NCBI GenBank assembly: GCA_002433235.1
Contig: DJHS01000153.1
Location: 118,271 to 182,270, forward strand
Reading direction: 5' to 3'
Source of the DNA: UBA6614 sp002433235
GTDB lineage: Bacteria > Verrucomicrobiota > Verrucomicrobiia > Limisphaerales > UBA1100
Length of the DNA stretch: 64,000 nt
Below, in pieces: positions 1-9,220 of this stretch (position 1 is the first letter of the stretch; the number at the start of each line of letters is the position of its first letter). The notes under the pieces were generated by a model. That model worked only from the letters and a program-made list of their open reading frames with translations, was not told the origin of the DNA and searched no databases. Both the position numbers and the translations under genes were made by a program.

Positions 1-214
1 CGCGGCTTTCCATGAAGGGATGATCAAAGTCGCCCGCATGGGTCACCACCTCGGCCAGCACGCGGTTCATCAGATCCGCATACGAACGCCCGGCGAGGGC
101 GGCCTGTTGCGCCTTGGCCATCTTGGCCTGCGCCACCTTCTCCATCGCCTTGGTGATCTGCGAGGTGTTCTTGACGGACTTAATACGCCGCCGGATGTCG
201 CGTGTGCTGGGCAT
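1..214 (-). CDS. atpG: ATP synthase F1 gamma subunit, N-terminal part
   Basis: This is the start of the central-stalk gamma subunit of F1, which rotates inside the alpha3-beta3 ring. Only the first 71 codons lie in the window. Translation begins MPSTRDIRRRIKSVKNT and continues with a helix containing QITKAMEKVAQAKM, the conserved N-terminal coiled-coil signature of the family. The ATG at 214 lies 3 nt downstream of the atpA stop, so it is cotranscribed with the ATP synthase genes. The rest of the gene, and presumably atpD and atpC, lie outside the window. Identification is firm; completeness cannot be judged. Confidence 0.95.
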   Translation of the reverse strand, partial: MPSTRDIRRRIKSVKNTSQITKAMEKVAQAKMAKAQQAALAGRSYADLMNRVLAEVVTHAGDFDHPFMESR

Positions 215-217
215 CGA

Positions 218-1747
<1,530 letters not shown>

Positions 1748-1767
1748 TTTTCTCGTTCTTAAAGGGG

Positions 1768-2160
1768 TTAAAATTTCTCGCCCAACCGGGTCAGGCGCGT
1801 CCGAACGCTGCCATCAAACACATCATCACCCAGCCTCACCCGCATGCCGCCGATGAGTTCCGCATTCTGCGCAAACTCCACGGCCACCTCGCTGCCTTTC
1901 AGGCGGCTGAGACCGTCGCGCACGGTTTGCTGCTGCGTATCGTTCAACGCCACCGCACTTTCCACCCGCGCGCTGCGGCTGTTCACATCCAGTTTCACCA
2001 GCCGTTGAAATTCCTGCAGCGTGCCGAAATAACCGCGCGGCTTTTTCTCAATCAACAACGCCACCACCTGCCGCACGCGATCTTCATCCAGCGCGCCATT
2101 CACCTGGCAACTCTGGAAAAGCTGCTTGGCGTCGCGGCGGGATTGTTTGCTGCCTTTCAT
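1768..2160 (-). CDS. atpH: ATP synthase F1 delta subunit (short form)
   Basis: Peripheral-stalk subunit joining the b subunits to the top of F1. At 130 residues it is clearly shorter than the usual 175-180. The C-terminal half is canonical: AELIGGMRVRLGDDVFDGSV matches the conserved LIGG-x-(V/I)R-x-GD-x-(V/I)DGS signature. The shortfall is in the N-terminal helical domain, about 60 residues here versus about 105. The ATG at 2160 is the only good start, and 26 nt separate it from the atpF stop, so no longer N-terminus fits. Position between atpF and atpA supports the call. Confidence 0.9.
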   Translation of the reverse strand: MKGSKQSRRDAKQLFQSCQVNGALDEDRVRQVVALLIEKKPRGYFGTLQEFQRLVKLDVNSRSARVESAVALNDTQQQTVRDGLSRLKGSEVAVEFAQNAELIGGMRVRLGDDVFDGSVRTRLTRLGEKF

Positions 2161-2186
2161 TCGTAAACCAAAATCCGTAAACCAAA

Positions 2187-2738
2187 TTAAGCGGCCAATT
2201 CCTTGTTGGTCTCGTCGATCAGACGTTGTTGATCCTCATCGGTCAGCACCTTGCCACTCACCTTAATCGTGGTCTCCACCACCAACCGGCCAATCTCCGC
2301 CTTCAGCTTATTCATTTCCTCCTGTCGCTCCGCCCTCGTGGCCTCCTTCGCCTTGGCGATAATGTCCTCGGCTTGCTTCAAAGCCTTCTCCGCCTCTTCC
2401 TTCTCCAGCTTGGCGGCGGTTGTCTTGGCGGCCTCAATGATCTCATTGCGCTTCTCGCCGGCCTCCTTGAGGATGCGATCCTTCTCCGCCTGCGTAGCCT
2501 CCAGCTCAGCCTTAATCTTGTCCGCGTTCTCAATGCCCTCGGCAATCCGCTGCTTGCGATCCTCCAGCACCTTCAACACCGGTGCGTAAGCAAACTTCTT
2601 CAACGCCAACGCCACGATCAGAAAGGCGATGCACTGGGAAATAAACAGCGGCCAGTTGACGCCGAAGGTCTTAACAATTTGCTCCACCGGCCCTTCGCCC
2701 ACGGCTGGTGTTGCGGCCAAAATGATCCAATTTTCCAT
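2187..2738 (-). CDS. atpF: ATP synthase F0 b subunit
   Basis: Peripheral-stalk b subunit, 183 residues. A single membrane helix (about residues 30-50, WPLFISQCIAFLIVALALKK) is followed by a long charged coiled coil containing YAPVLKVLEDRKQRI, the segment conserved just after the membrane helix in b subunits. The cytoplasmic coiled coil runs to the C-terminus and would dimerise and contact delta. Only one b-type gene is present, so a b2 homodimer is inferred. It lies between atpE and atpH in the operon. Confidence 0.96.
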   Translation of the reverse strand: MENWIILAATPAVGEGPVEQIVKTFGVNWPLFISQCIAFLIVALALKKFAYAPVLKVLEDRKQRIAEGIENADKIKAELEATQAEKDRILKEAGEKRNEIIEAAKTTAAKLEKEEAEKALKQAEDIIAKAKEATRAERQEEMNKLKAEIGRLVVETTIKVSGKVLTDEDQQRLIDETNKELAA

Positions 2739-2786
2739 TGTAAAATAGGGTTGCCGGGCAGGCGCACCTGCCCGGCTGGTTAAGCG

Positions 2787-2975
2787 TTACTTCGCGAGGA
2801 AGATCGCAATAAACACAATACCTTCAGCCAGTGCGGCGAAAATGATCGCCTGCGTCCGGATGTCACCGGCAGCGCCGGGATTACGCCCGGTGGCCTCGGC
2901 GGCTTTCATGCCCACGAGACCCACGCCAATGGCGGACCCCAGTGCGGCCAAGCCAATATGTAGACTGCCTGTCAT
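2787..2975 (-). CDS. atpE: ATP synthase F0 c subunit
   Basis: Proteolipid of the rotor ring; 62 residues as a two-helix hairpin. Helix 1 has the glycine-rich packing motif GSAIGVGLVG (residues 13-22), the loop has the conserved RNP (31-33), and helix 2 carries the ion-binding carboxylate E51 in ALAEGIVF. The residue after E51 is Gly, not Ser/Thr, and helix 1 has Val where sodium-type rings have Gln, which argues for proton coupling. A good ribosome-binding site (AAAGGA) precedes the ATG at 2975. It is at the short end for the family. Confidence 0.96.
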   Translation of the reverse strand: MTGSLHIGLAALGSAIGVGLVGMKAAEATGRNPGAAGDIRTQAIIFAALAEGIVFIAIFLAK

Positions 2976-3043
2976 TACTTATCCTTTCGTTTCAGTTGTC
3001 CCGGCAGCCCCCACAGACATGCATGGTCCGGCCACCGAAATTG

Positions 3044-3991
3044 TTAGTGAGCATGCTCCTCGTCGTGATGTTCACACATCAATGCCGTAAACACCGAGGT
3101 CAACAGTGCAAACACCAGCGCCTGCACCAGTCCCACCAAAATTTCCAACAGGTAGAACGGCAACACCGCCAACCAGCCGAAATACACTCCGCCCAGCGCC
3201 ATCACGGTTTCCAAAATGTTTTCCCCGGCAAACACGTTGCCATAGAGACGGAACGTGAGCGCCACTGGCCGCACACCTATGGAAACCACCTCGATGAGTC
3301 CTACAAAAATGAAAACCGCCACCAGAAACAAACCGAAAAAACCCGGCCCGTGACCTTTCACGTTGAAAATATGCCCCAAGAACCCACCGGGACCCAACGC
3401 CTTCAAACTCCAGTATAGCCACAACACCATGAACAGGGCCGCCATTGACAGGGTCATGTTCAAGTCAGCATTGACCCCACGTAGTAGGGGCTCTGAAAGG
3501 TGATGCAGATGTCCGTGCGAATCAGGGGTACCCCAGCCGATGGTGCCAAGCCCTGGAATCAGTCCAAACCAATTGGTGAAAAGGATGAAGATGAAAATCG
3601 TGGCAAAGAACCAAAAGGTTTCCCTAACCATATGCTTGCCCACAATGCTCTCGAAGAATCCATAAAGCCCCTCCACCAGATACTCCACAAAGTTTTGCAG
3701 CCCTGCGGGAATGATCTTCACGTTTCGGGTAGCCGCTTGGGCGATGAAAATCAATCCGAGCGCCACGATCCAAGTGACAACCATCGAGTTGCTGACGGCA
3801 AGCCAACCTACTTTTGCTGTACTGGGATCATGGGGATCAGTCGGCGCATTACCACCAATGCCGTAATACAACAGGGGAGCATGCGACGACAGCCCATGAT
3901 GTTCCTCCTCAGCGTGCGATTCATCTGCCGCCAACCCCAGCAGGGTTGACGCTAACAATACAAAAACTGCGGCAATTCGTGCCAAAAACAT
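3044..3991 (-). CDS. atpB: ATP synthase F0 a subunit
   Basis: Stator a subunit forming the ion half-channels, 315 residues from the ATG at 3991. The essential arginine is R248 in VALTFRLYGNVFAGE. Several hydrophobic helices precede it, and a His/Glu-rich C-terminus (CEHHDEEHAH) follows the last helix. The frame is open upstream to a TTG at 4048, but the ATG at 3991 is preferred: AAAGGAAA lies about 10 nt upstream, and the protein then starts with a signal-like helix (MFLARIAAVFVLLASTLLGLA), common in a subunits with an extracytoplasmic N-terminus. It is the first gene of the atp operon; no atpI precedes it. Confidence 0.96.
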   Translation of the reverse strand: MFLARIAAVFVLLASTLLGLAADESHAEEEHHGLSSHAPLLYYGIGGNAPTDPHDPSTAKVGWLAVSNSMVVTWIVALGLIFIAQAATRNVKIIPAGLQNFVEYLVEGLYGFFESIVGKHMVRETFWFFATIFIFILFTNWFGLIPGLGTIGWGTPDSHGHLHHLSEPLLRGVNADLNMTLSMAALFMVLWLYWSLKALGPGGFLGHIFNVKGHGPGFFGLFLVAVFIFVGLIEVVSIGVRPVALTFRLYGNVFAGENILETVMALGGVYFGWLAVLPFYLLEILVGLVQALVFALLTSVFTALMCEHHDEEHAH

Positions 3992-4070
3992 CGGAATCGG
4001 TTTCCTTTTGCCTCGGGGCAAAACGAATTTGAAGCCACCGGCCAGCAATCGGTGCAGGGAAAATAGGAAG

Positions 4071-4086
4071 TGTGAATTTTTTCACA
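4071..4086. promoter_or_regulatory. CRP/FNR-type palindromic box upstream of atpB
   Basis: The sequence TGTGAATTTTTTCACA is a perfect inverted repeat that matches TGTGA-N6-TCACA, the core consensus of cAMP receptor protein sites in Enterobacteria. It lies 80 nt upstream of the atpB ATG. A possible minus-strand -10 element (TATTTT, 4065-4060) would place the box over the promoter. No CRP-family transcription factor gene is in the window, so function is inferred from the motif alone. Confidence 0.4.
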
Positions 4087-4126
4087 AGACTTTTTTTTGG
4101 AATTGTTGAATTTTGTCTTCCACCCT

Positions 4127-4142
4127 GTTTTTCGCGAAAAAC
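4127..4142. repeat. 16-bp perfect palindrome between the HDOD gene and atpB
   Basis: GTTTTTCGCGAAAAAC is fully self-complementary and lies 18 nt downstream of the HDOD stop codon. As RNA it would form only a weak A/U stem with a CGCG loop and no following U-run, so it is a poor terminator. A protein-binding operator for the atp operon is an alternative. Chance is not excluded. Confidence 0.3.
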
Positions 4143-4160
4143 GAGGCTGGAACCCAACTC

Positions 4161-5009
4161 TCAAGAGATCAGCCGCACGAGTTCACGCGCCTTGGCGTCC
4201 GCCTCATCCAGCATCCTGTCCAGAACCTCCTCGGCAATGTCGAAATTGACGAGAATTTGCTTTTTGAATTGCCCGCGCCACGCCTCATCATCCTCTTCGG
4301 GCACGTTATTCACCAGAAAAACCGGATCGGGACGAAGATCGCTTTCGGGTTCATTCTGGGCGCTAATGGCGGCCGCGATGTCTTCCGGCAGATCCCATTC
4401 ATGGCAAACCAACGCGCCGAGCTCCGCATGGTCCCAGCCAAATTTCATTTTCTCCAGCTCGTGCAGTTGGTGCCCGGAGTTGGCGGAGGCGCGCTTATAA
4501 ACATCAGCGTATTCCCTTCCCTTGCTTGCGGCGATGATGGGCACACTGAAATCCTCGAGAAATCCCGCCGTGAAACAGAGACGCGCCTCGGTGGGCTGTG
4601 TCAGGTCTGCTAGTTCACGCGCGATCACTGCCCGGCGCGCGGCCCGCAACCAAAAGGCGCCCATGTCCAAATAGTCAGGAACATTTTTTGGCGTCGCCAT
4701 TTTTGCTCCCAGCAACATGACGATGCGCTCCAGCTCGGCGTTACCCAGCATGGTGATGGCATGGCTCAGATCCTTGATCCGCGTACGTGGCGCGTAGGCG
4801 GTGGAATTGACCGTGCGCATGACCCGCGATGTCAGGTCCGGGTCCAGACTCATCACCTCGGCAATTTCATCCGCGGTCACCCCGGGATCACGCAATCTTT
4901 GCAGGACCTCGAAAACCGTCTTGCGAAAACGCGGCAGTTCATACTCACCCAGGATTTCCCGCAGACGCTTGTGGGGATCCTTCTTCTTTTTTTTGAAAAA
5001 AGAAAACAT
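4161..5009 (-). CDS. HDOD domain protein
   Basis: Predicted 282-residue cytoplasmic signalling protein. A lysine-rich start (MFSFFKKKKKDPHKRL) leads into an HDOD domain: helices with ITMLGNAELERIVMLLGA (about 90-108), the segment in HDOD proteins that selects and orders alternative partners, and a degenerate HD-like region that lacks the metal-binding His-Asp pairs. HDOD proteins act in signalling without known catalysis. The frame is open upstream to 5312 but that part overlaps the channel gene; the ATG at 5009, 2 nt after the channel stop, is chosen. The tight spacing suggests translational coupling with the channel. Substrate or partner unknown. Confidence 0.85.
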   Translation of the reverse strand: MFSFFKKKKKDPHKRLREILGEYELPRFRKTVFEVLQRLRDPGVTADEIAEVMSLDPDLTSRVMRTVNSTAYAPRTRIKDLSHAITMLGNAELERIVMLLGAKMATPKNVPDYLDMGAFWLRAARRAVIARELADLTQPTEARLCFTAGFLEDFSVPIIAASKGREYADVYKRASANSGHQLHELEKMKFGWDHAELGALVCHEWDLPEDIAAAISAQNEPESDLRPDPVFLVNNVPEEDDEAWRGQFKKQILVNFDIAEEVLDRMLDEADAKARELVRLIS

Positions 5010-5011
5010 AG

Positions 5012-6067
5012 TCACTGTCCGCGCGAAGCAAACTTGTTGGCCAGGATGGATAATAGCGCCCCAAGGCCCAGATAACCAATCGCGATGTGAACAATCAGTA
5101 CGGCTTGGCCTGCCGTGGTTACCGGCGACACATCGCCATAACCCAATGTCGTGAACGTCACCACGCTGTAGTAGATGTACGGCAACAGGTCGCCCTGAAG
5201 CGCGGCCAACCCCTTGAGATGACTGTCCACTCCCGCCGGCAACATCCAGTTGTCCATCGCCCAGTAGACGAACGCAAACAGTAGCGCGTTGATAGCCAAG
5301 AACAATCCCCACCTAGTCATGCTGCGGCCGCAGTCACTCGTCCATTTCCAGAAAAAATAAACTACCCGGCTCACCCGGCTTTGATGTCGGAACTCATGCA
5401 GATAGTTTTCGTCAATGATATGCCGACGCACAAGATATGCGCCGGTGAAATCAACGTCGCGCACGTCCGCGCCAATCCAGTTTGCCGCCGTGTAGTTTCG
5501 CACATCACGCAATTGCACACCCCGCAGCTTGGTGTAGCGAAAATTTGCCCCTTCAATGTCGGTCTCGCACAAGTCCGCATTCGTCAGGTTTGCCTGGGTA
5601 AAATCCGTCTTCACCAGATTGCCTTCCAGCAGCCGGCAGCCGGTCATTTCCGCCGCGCGAAAATCCGCCCGCCGCATCTGCGCATCCACAAATGACGCCC
5701 GGCCCAGCTTGGCGTTGAAAAAGTTGGCCTCCGTTAAATCGGTCAACCCGAAACCTGTGCTTAAAGCGGAACACTCAGATAAATTCGCGCCACGAAAAGT
5801 GGTTCCCATGAATTCCGCCTTGTCCAGCGTAGCCTTGTAAAGTGTCGCACCATCGAAATTTGCACTAGGGCAGCGCGTGCCCTTCAAGTTCACCCGGCTC
5901 ATTTCACAGCCGGCAAAATTGCAGCCCGTCAGATCCAGTTTCGACAAGTCGGCATCCGTGAACTTGATCCCGCGCAAATCCTGCAAATCCTCACCCAACG
6001 GCTCCCCGGAATCCTTGGCACGACGCAGCGCATCAATGACGTCTTCCGCTGATTTCGTAGCCTCCAT
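5012..6067 (-). CDS. Pentapeptide-repeat potassium channel
   Basis: Predicted 351-residue membrane protein. Residues about 20-215 are pentapeptide repeats of A(D/N)Lxx type (for example FTQANLTNADLCETDIEGAN), which fold as a right-handed beta helix. The C-terminal about 110 residues hold a two-helix pore domain: a helix at WGLFLAINALLFAFVYWAM, a pore loop with the filter TLGYGD (307-312), and a last helix GQAVLIVHIAIGYLGLGALL. The filter predicts K+ selectivity. ATG 6067 is preferred over 6142 because the longer form would overlap the divergent mntR start. It is cotranscribed with the HDOD gene. The repeat domain probably senses or tethers; its ligand is unknown. Confidence 0.88.
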   Translation of the reverse strand: MEATKSAEDVIDALRRAKDSGEPLGEDLQDLRGIKFTDADLSKLDLTGCNFAGCEMSRVNLKGTRCPSANFDGATLYKATLDKAEFMGTTFRGANLSECSALSTGFGLTDLTEANFFNAKLGRASFVDAQMRRADFRAAEMTGCRLLEGNLVKTDFTQANLTNADLCETDIEGANFRYTKLRGVQLRDVRNYTAANWIGADVRDVDFTGAYLVRRHIIDENYLHEFRHQSRVSRVVYFFWKWTSDCGRSMTRWGLFLAINALLFAFVYWAMDNWMLPAGVDSHLKGLAALQGDLLPYIYYSVVTFTTLGYGDVSPVTTAGQAVLIVHIAIGYLGLGALLSILANKFASRGQ

Positions 6068-6128
6068 GGCAGTCGGGCTTCGCCCTTTCGAGTCAAGCTT
6101 AGCCCGAAACCGGCGCTTCTCAAGCAAA

Positions 6129-6596
6129 ATGCACGTTGCCACGACTCGTCCGCTCCCATACCCTCCCGCCGTGCCCGGGAAACCAAGCCAAAGCGCCGAG
6201 GATTATCTCGAGCGCATTCACGAACTCATCGAAGCCAAGGGCTCCGCACACGTCGCCGACATTGCACAATCCCTGAACGTCGGCCAGCCCAGCGTCACCA
6301 GCATGGTCCAGAAACTCGCCGACGCCGGCTACCTGCGCTATGAAAAATATCGGGCCCTCACCCTGACCGACGAGGGCCGCGCTGTCGCGGAGCGCATTCG
6401 CGACCGCCATGCGGTGCTTGCCAGCTTCTTCACCCTTTTCGGCCTAGATGCCGAGACCCAAGCCCGCGACATCGAGGGCATCGAGCATCATCTCAGCCCG
6501 GACACATTAAACACCCTTGCCGACCTCACGCGGTTCTTTAAGGACAATCCCAAAACCCTCGACCAGTTCCAAGCCACGAGGGGAGACGCCGACTAA
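6129..6596 (+). CDS. mntR: MntR/DtxR-family metal-dependent regulator
   Basis: DNA-binding repressor of metal uptake, 155 residues. An N-terminal winged helix (ADIAQSLNVGQPSVTSMVQKL) is followed by the dimerisation domain. It aligns without gaps to Bacillus MntR as I recall it, with a 17-residue N-terminal extension, and all six metal ligands are kept: D25, E28, H94, E116, E119 and H120 (RDIEGIEHHLS). It therefore probably senses Mn2+ and/or Fe2+. The gene is divergent from the potassium channel (61 nt between starts) and its 3' end overlaps convergent deoA by 4 nt. No Mn transporter is in the window and no MntR operator was recognised. Confidence 0.9.
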   Translation: MHVATTRPLPYPPAVPGKPSQSAEDYLERIHELIEAKGSAHVADIAQSLNVGQPSVTSMVQKLADAGYLRYEKYRALTLTDEGRAVAERIRDRHAVLASFFTLFGLDAETQARDIEGIEHHLSPDTLNTLADLTRFFKDNPKTLDQFQATRGDAD

Positions 6597-7888
6597 ACTG
6601 CCACAATCAGCGGGTCAAGATCCGGCATTTCCCCTGTGATCTCAAAGACCCCCTCCAGTCGGCCCAGTGCGGCCTCCGCGGCCTCTTCCGTGAGAGCATG
6701 CACACGCGCCAGCGTAGCCCGACGGCCAAACGCGTCACCCGGTTTGGCCAACTCGTCCACTCCCACCATGGGATGGATCGAATCACCTTTCACCAACCGG
6801 CCGCCTCCCAAGTCCCGCACCACCTCACCCACCACCCGCGCATCACAAGCCGCCACAAATCCTTCCTTGCTCGTCACCAGTTCCCTGACCACAGGCGTTT
6901 GATGGGTTTCCTTCAGCATACTCTCGAACACCTCCACATCGCCGCCCTGCGCCGCGACCAATTCATTCAGCTTTACCCGCGGACGGCCGCTGGCCAGCTC
7001 CGACAACGCACGTGACCGCGCTGCATCGCGCCCGTGCCCCGTCACCGCCATCAACGCCACCGCACATTCGACCACCAATTCCTGCAAATCATCCGGCCCT
7101 CGGCAATCCAGACACTCCGCCGCCTCCCGGACCTCCAGCCAGTTTCCAGCAGCACGTCCCAATGGCGCATCCATCGCTGTCAAAAGCACCGACGCCTTCA
7201 CCCCGCATTCCGCTGCCAAGCCGGCAATCGAATCCGACAACTCACGCGCGGCATCCAAATCCGGCATAAAGGCCGCCCGGCCAAATTTAACATCCATCAC
7301 CAGCGCCTCAATTCCCTCCGCCAGTTTCTTGGAAAGGATACTCGCCGTAATCAACGAAATCGAGGGCACCGTACCCGTCACGTCCCTCAACGCATACATG
7401 GCCCCGTCCGCCGGCGCTATCTCCGACGTCTGTCCACCCATGGCTAGGCCGATTTCCTGAACCTGTTCCACCATCCGTGCCGCCGATAAATCCACGGAAA
7501 ACCCGGGGATGGATTCCAGCTTGTCCAGCGTCCCGCCCGTGACGCCCAACCCGTGCCCGGAGATCATCGGCACGCGAAATCCGAGGCACGCCAGCAATGG
7601 CGCCAAAGCGATGGACACCTTGTCCCCCACCCCACCTGTCGAGTGTTTGTCAACCAACGGCCGTTCATCCTCTGGAAAATCCAGAACCACTCCCGAATCC
7701 CGCATCGCCAGCGTCAGCGCCCGCGTCTCCTCCCGGGACATGCCCTGAAAATAGACTGCCATTAAAAAGGCTGCCATTTGATAATCTGGAATCCTCCCCT
7801 GCGTAAAGCCATCCACCAAAGCCCGCACCGCGTCCGATGACAGTTCATTCCCGTCACGTTTGGCTTCAATTTGGGATAGTAGGTTCAT
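6593..7888 (-). CDS. deoA: Thymidine/pyrimidine-nucleoside phosphorylase
   Basis: Phosphorolysis of thymidine (or other pyrimidine nucleosides) to the base and pentose 1-phosphate, in nucleoside salvage. At 431 residues it is of standard length. The glycosyltransferase family 3 phosphate-binding motif KHSTGGVGDK is at residues 81-90, followed by SGHGLGVTGGTLDKLESIPG, and a C-terminal PYNP domain has the lipoyl-like fold region (VVRDLGGGRLVKGDSI). It follows fabF by 19 nt and may be cotranscribed with the fatty acid genes. Specificity for thymidine versus all pyrimidine nucleosides cannot be set from the sequence. Confidence 0.93.
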   Translation of the reverse strand: MNLLSQIEAKRDGNELSSDAVRALVDGFTQGRIPDYQMAAFLMAVYFQGMSREETRALTLAMRDSGVVLDFPEDERPLVDKHSTGGVGDKVSIALAPLLACLGFRVPMISGHGLGVTGGTLDKLESIPGFSVDLSAARMVEQVQEIGLAMGGQTSEIAPADGAMYALRDVTGTVPSISLITASILSKKLAEGIEALVMDVKFGRAAFMPDLDAARELSDSIAGLAAECGVKASVLLTAMDAPLGRAAGNWLEVREAAECLDCRGPDDLQELVVECAVALMAVTGHGRDAARSRALSELASGRPRVKLNELVAAQGGDVEVFESMLKETHQTPVVRELVTSKEGFVAACDARVVGEVVRDLGGGRLVKGDSIHPMVGVDELAKPGDAFGRRATLARVHALTEEAAEAALGRLEGVFEITGEMPDLDPLIVAV

Positions 7889-7907
7889 GCGCGCCTTCGC
7901 GCGCAGA

Positions 7908-9161
7908 TTAGCCGTTGAACTTCACCGCCGCAACGGTTGCGTTGTGGCCACCGAAACCAAACGAATTGCTCAATGCGGCATTGACCTCCATCTCACGGGC
8001 CTCGTTGGGCACGTAATCCAAGTCACACTCGGGGTCCGGATGCTCGTAATTGATCGTGGGCGGCACAACACCCGTTTCCAGAGCCTTGGCCGTAAGAATC
8101 ATTTCCACCGCGCCCGCCGCGCCCAGCATGTGGCCCGTAGCTCCCTTGGTCGAGCTCACCGCGAGCTTGTCCGCATGATCCCTGAACACCCGGCGAACCG
8201 CCAAAGTCTCGCAAATGTCTCCCTGCGGCGTGCTTGTGCCATGGGCGTTGATGTAGTCGATGTTTTCCACGTCCAGCCCCGCATTACGCAACGCCATGCG
8301 CATGCAACGTGCCGCACCTTCGCCTTCTGGTGATGGCGCCGTCAGATGGTTGGCATCCGCCGTGTTTCCATAGCCGGTAATCTCGCAGTAAATCTTCGCA
8401 TTGCGCGCGCGAGCATGCTCCAGTTCCTCAAGCAATAGTACGCCCGCTCCCTCGCCCATCACGAATCCGTCACGCTCCTTGTCGAATGGCCGCGAGGCAC
8501 GCTGTGGTTCCTCATTCCGAGTGGACAGGGCCTTCATCGCGGCAAACCCACTCATGCCCATGGGCACCACGGCCGCCTCTGCGCCACCGGCAAAGATTGC
8601 CTGGGCATCCCCCATCTTGATCGTCCGCCACGCCTCACCCAGCGCATGGGTGCTGGTGGCGCAGGCACTGCAAGTCGCCACGTTTGGCCCACGCAACCCA
8701 TAGTAAATAGAGAACACCCCAGAAGCCATGTTCAGAATCAGCATGGGGATCATGAATGGCGACACCCTGCCTGGGCCTCGATCCATCAGGATGCTGTGCT
8801 GAGTCTCCTGCGTCGCCAACCCGCCGATGCCACTGCCGATGAAGGCACCAATGTTTTCGCGATCCGCATTTTCCAGATCCAACCCGGAGTCCTCCAAGGC
8901 TTTCCACCCGGCAAAAATGCCCATCTGCGTAAACCGATCCGCACGCCGCACTTCCTTGGGATTGGGGAAAGCCGGAGTCGGGTCAAAATCCTTCACCTCG
9001 GCCGCAATCTGGCAGGCATAGTCTGCCACATCAAACGCCGAGATGCGTTCTATCCCGCACCGCCCCGCGATGATATTTGACCATAGTTCTTCAGTATCCG
9101 ATCCAAGGGCGGATGTCACCCCCATCCCGGTCACCACAACTCGCCTGTCCGCAACGCCCAT
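7908..9161 (-). CDS. fabF: Beta-ketoacyl-ACP synthase II
   Basis: Condensing enzyme of fatty acid elongation, joining malonyl-ACP to acyl-ACP. It has 417 residues with the Cys-His-His triad: C167 (SACATSTHA), H307 (HGTSTPQGD) and H344 in GATGHMLGAAG, with K339 just before. The ATG at 9161 is chosen over an upstream in-frame start at 9191, because the conserved core starts at DRRVVVTGMG and the extension lies in a hairpin. No Shine-Dalgarno sequence precedes this ATG; a hairpin with a U-run does, which may limit its expression relative to acpP. Confidence 0.95.
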   Translation of the reverse strand: MGVADRRVVVTGMGVTSALGSDTEELWSNIIAGRCGIERISAFDVADYACQIAAEVKDFDPTPAFPNPKEVRRADRFTQMGIFAGWKALEDSGLDLENADRENIGAFIGSGIGGLATQETQHSILMDRGPGRVSPFMIPMLILNMASGVFSIYYGLRGPNVATCSACATSTHALGEAWRTIKMGDAQAIFAGGAEAAVVPMGMSGFAAMKALSTRNEEPQRASRPFDKERDGFVMGEGAGVLLLEELEHARARNAKIYCEITGYGNTADANHLTAPSPEGEGAARCMRMALRNAGLDVENIDYINAHGTSTPQGDICETLAVRRVFRDHADKLAVSSTKGATGHMLGAAGAVEMILTAKALETGVVPPTINYEHPDPECDLDYVPNEAREMEVNAALSNSFGFGGHNATVAAVKFNG

Positions 9162-9164
9162 TTT

Positions 9165-9204
9165 AAAAAAAAGAAGGCAGCCGGCACCCAAGCGCCCGCT
9201 GCCT
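9165..9204 (-). terminator. Terminator-like hairpin between acpP and fabF
   Basis: On the minus strand, arms AGGCAGC and GCTGCCT (9204-9198 with 9181-9175) enclose a second stem (GGCGC/GTGCC with one G-U pair) and a TTGG loop. The run TTCTTTTTTTT follows directly, then AAAATG, the fabF start. This has the form of an intrinsic terminator, placed so that read-through is needed to transcribe fabF. A partial attenuator that keeps acpP mRNA above fabF mRNA is the likely role. Confidence 0.6.
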
Positions 9205-9220
9205 GAAAAACCGTGCGGGC

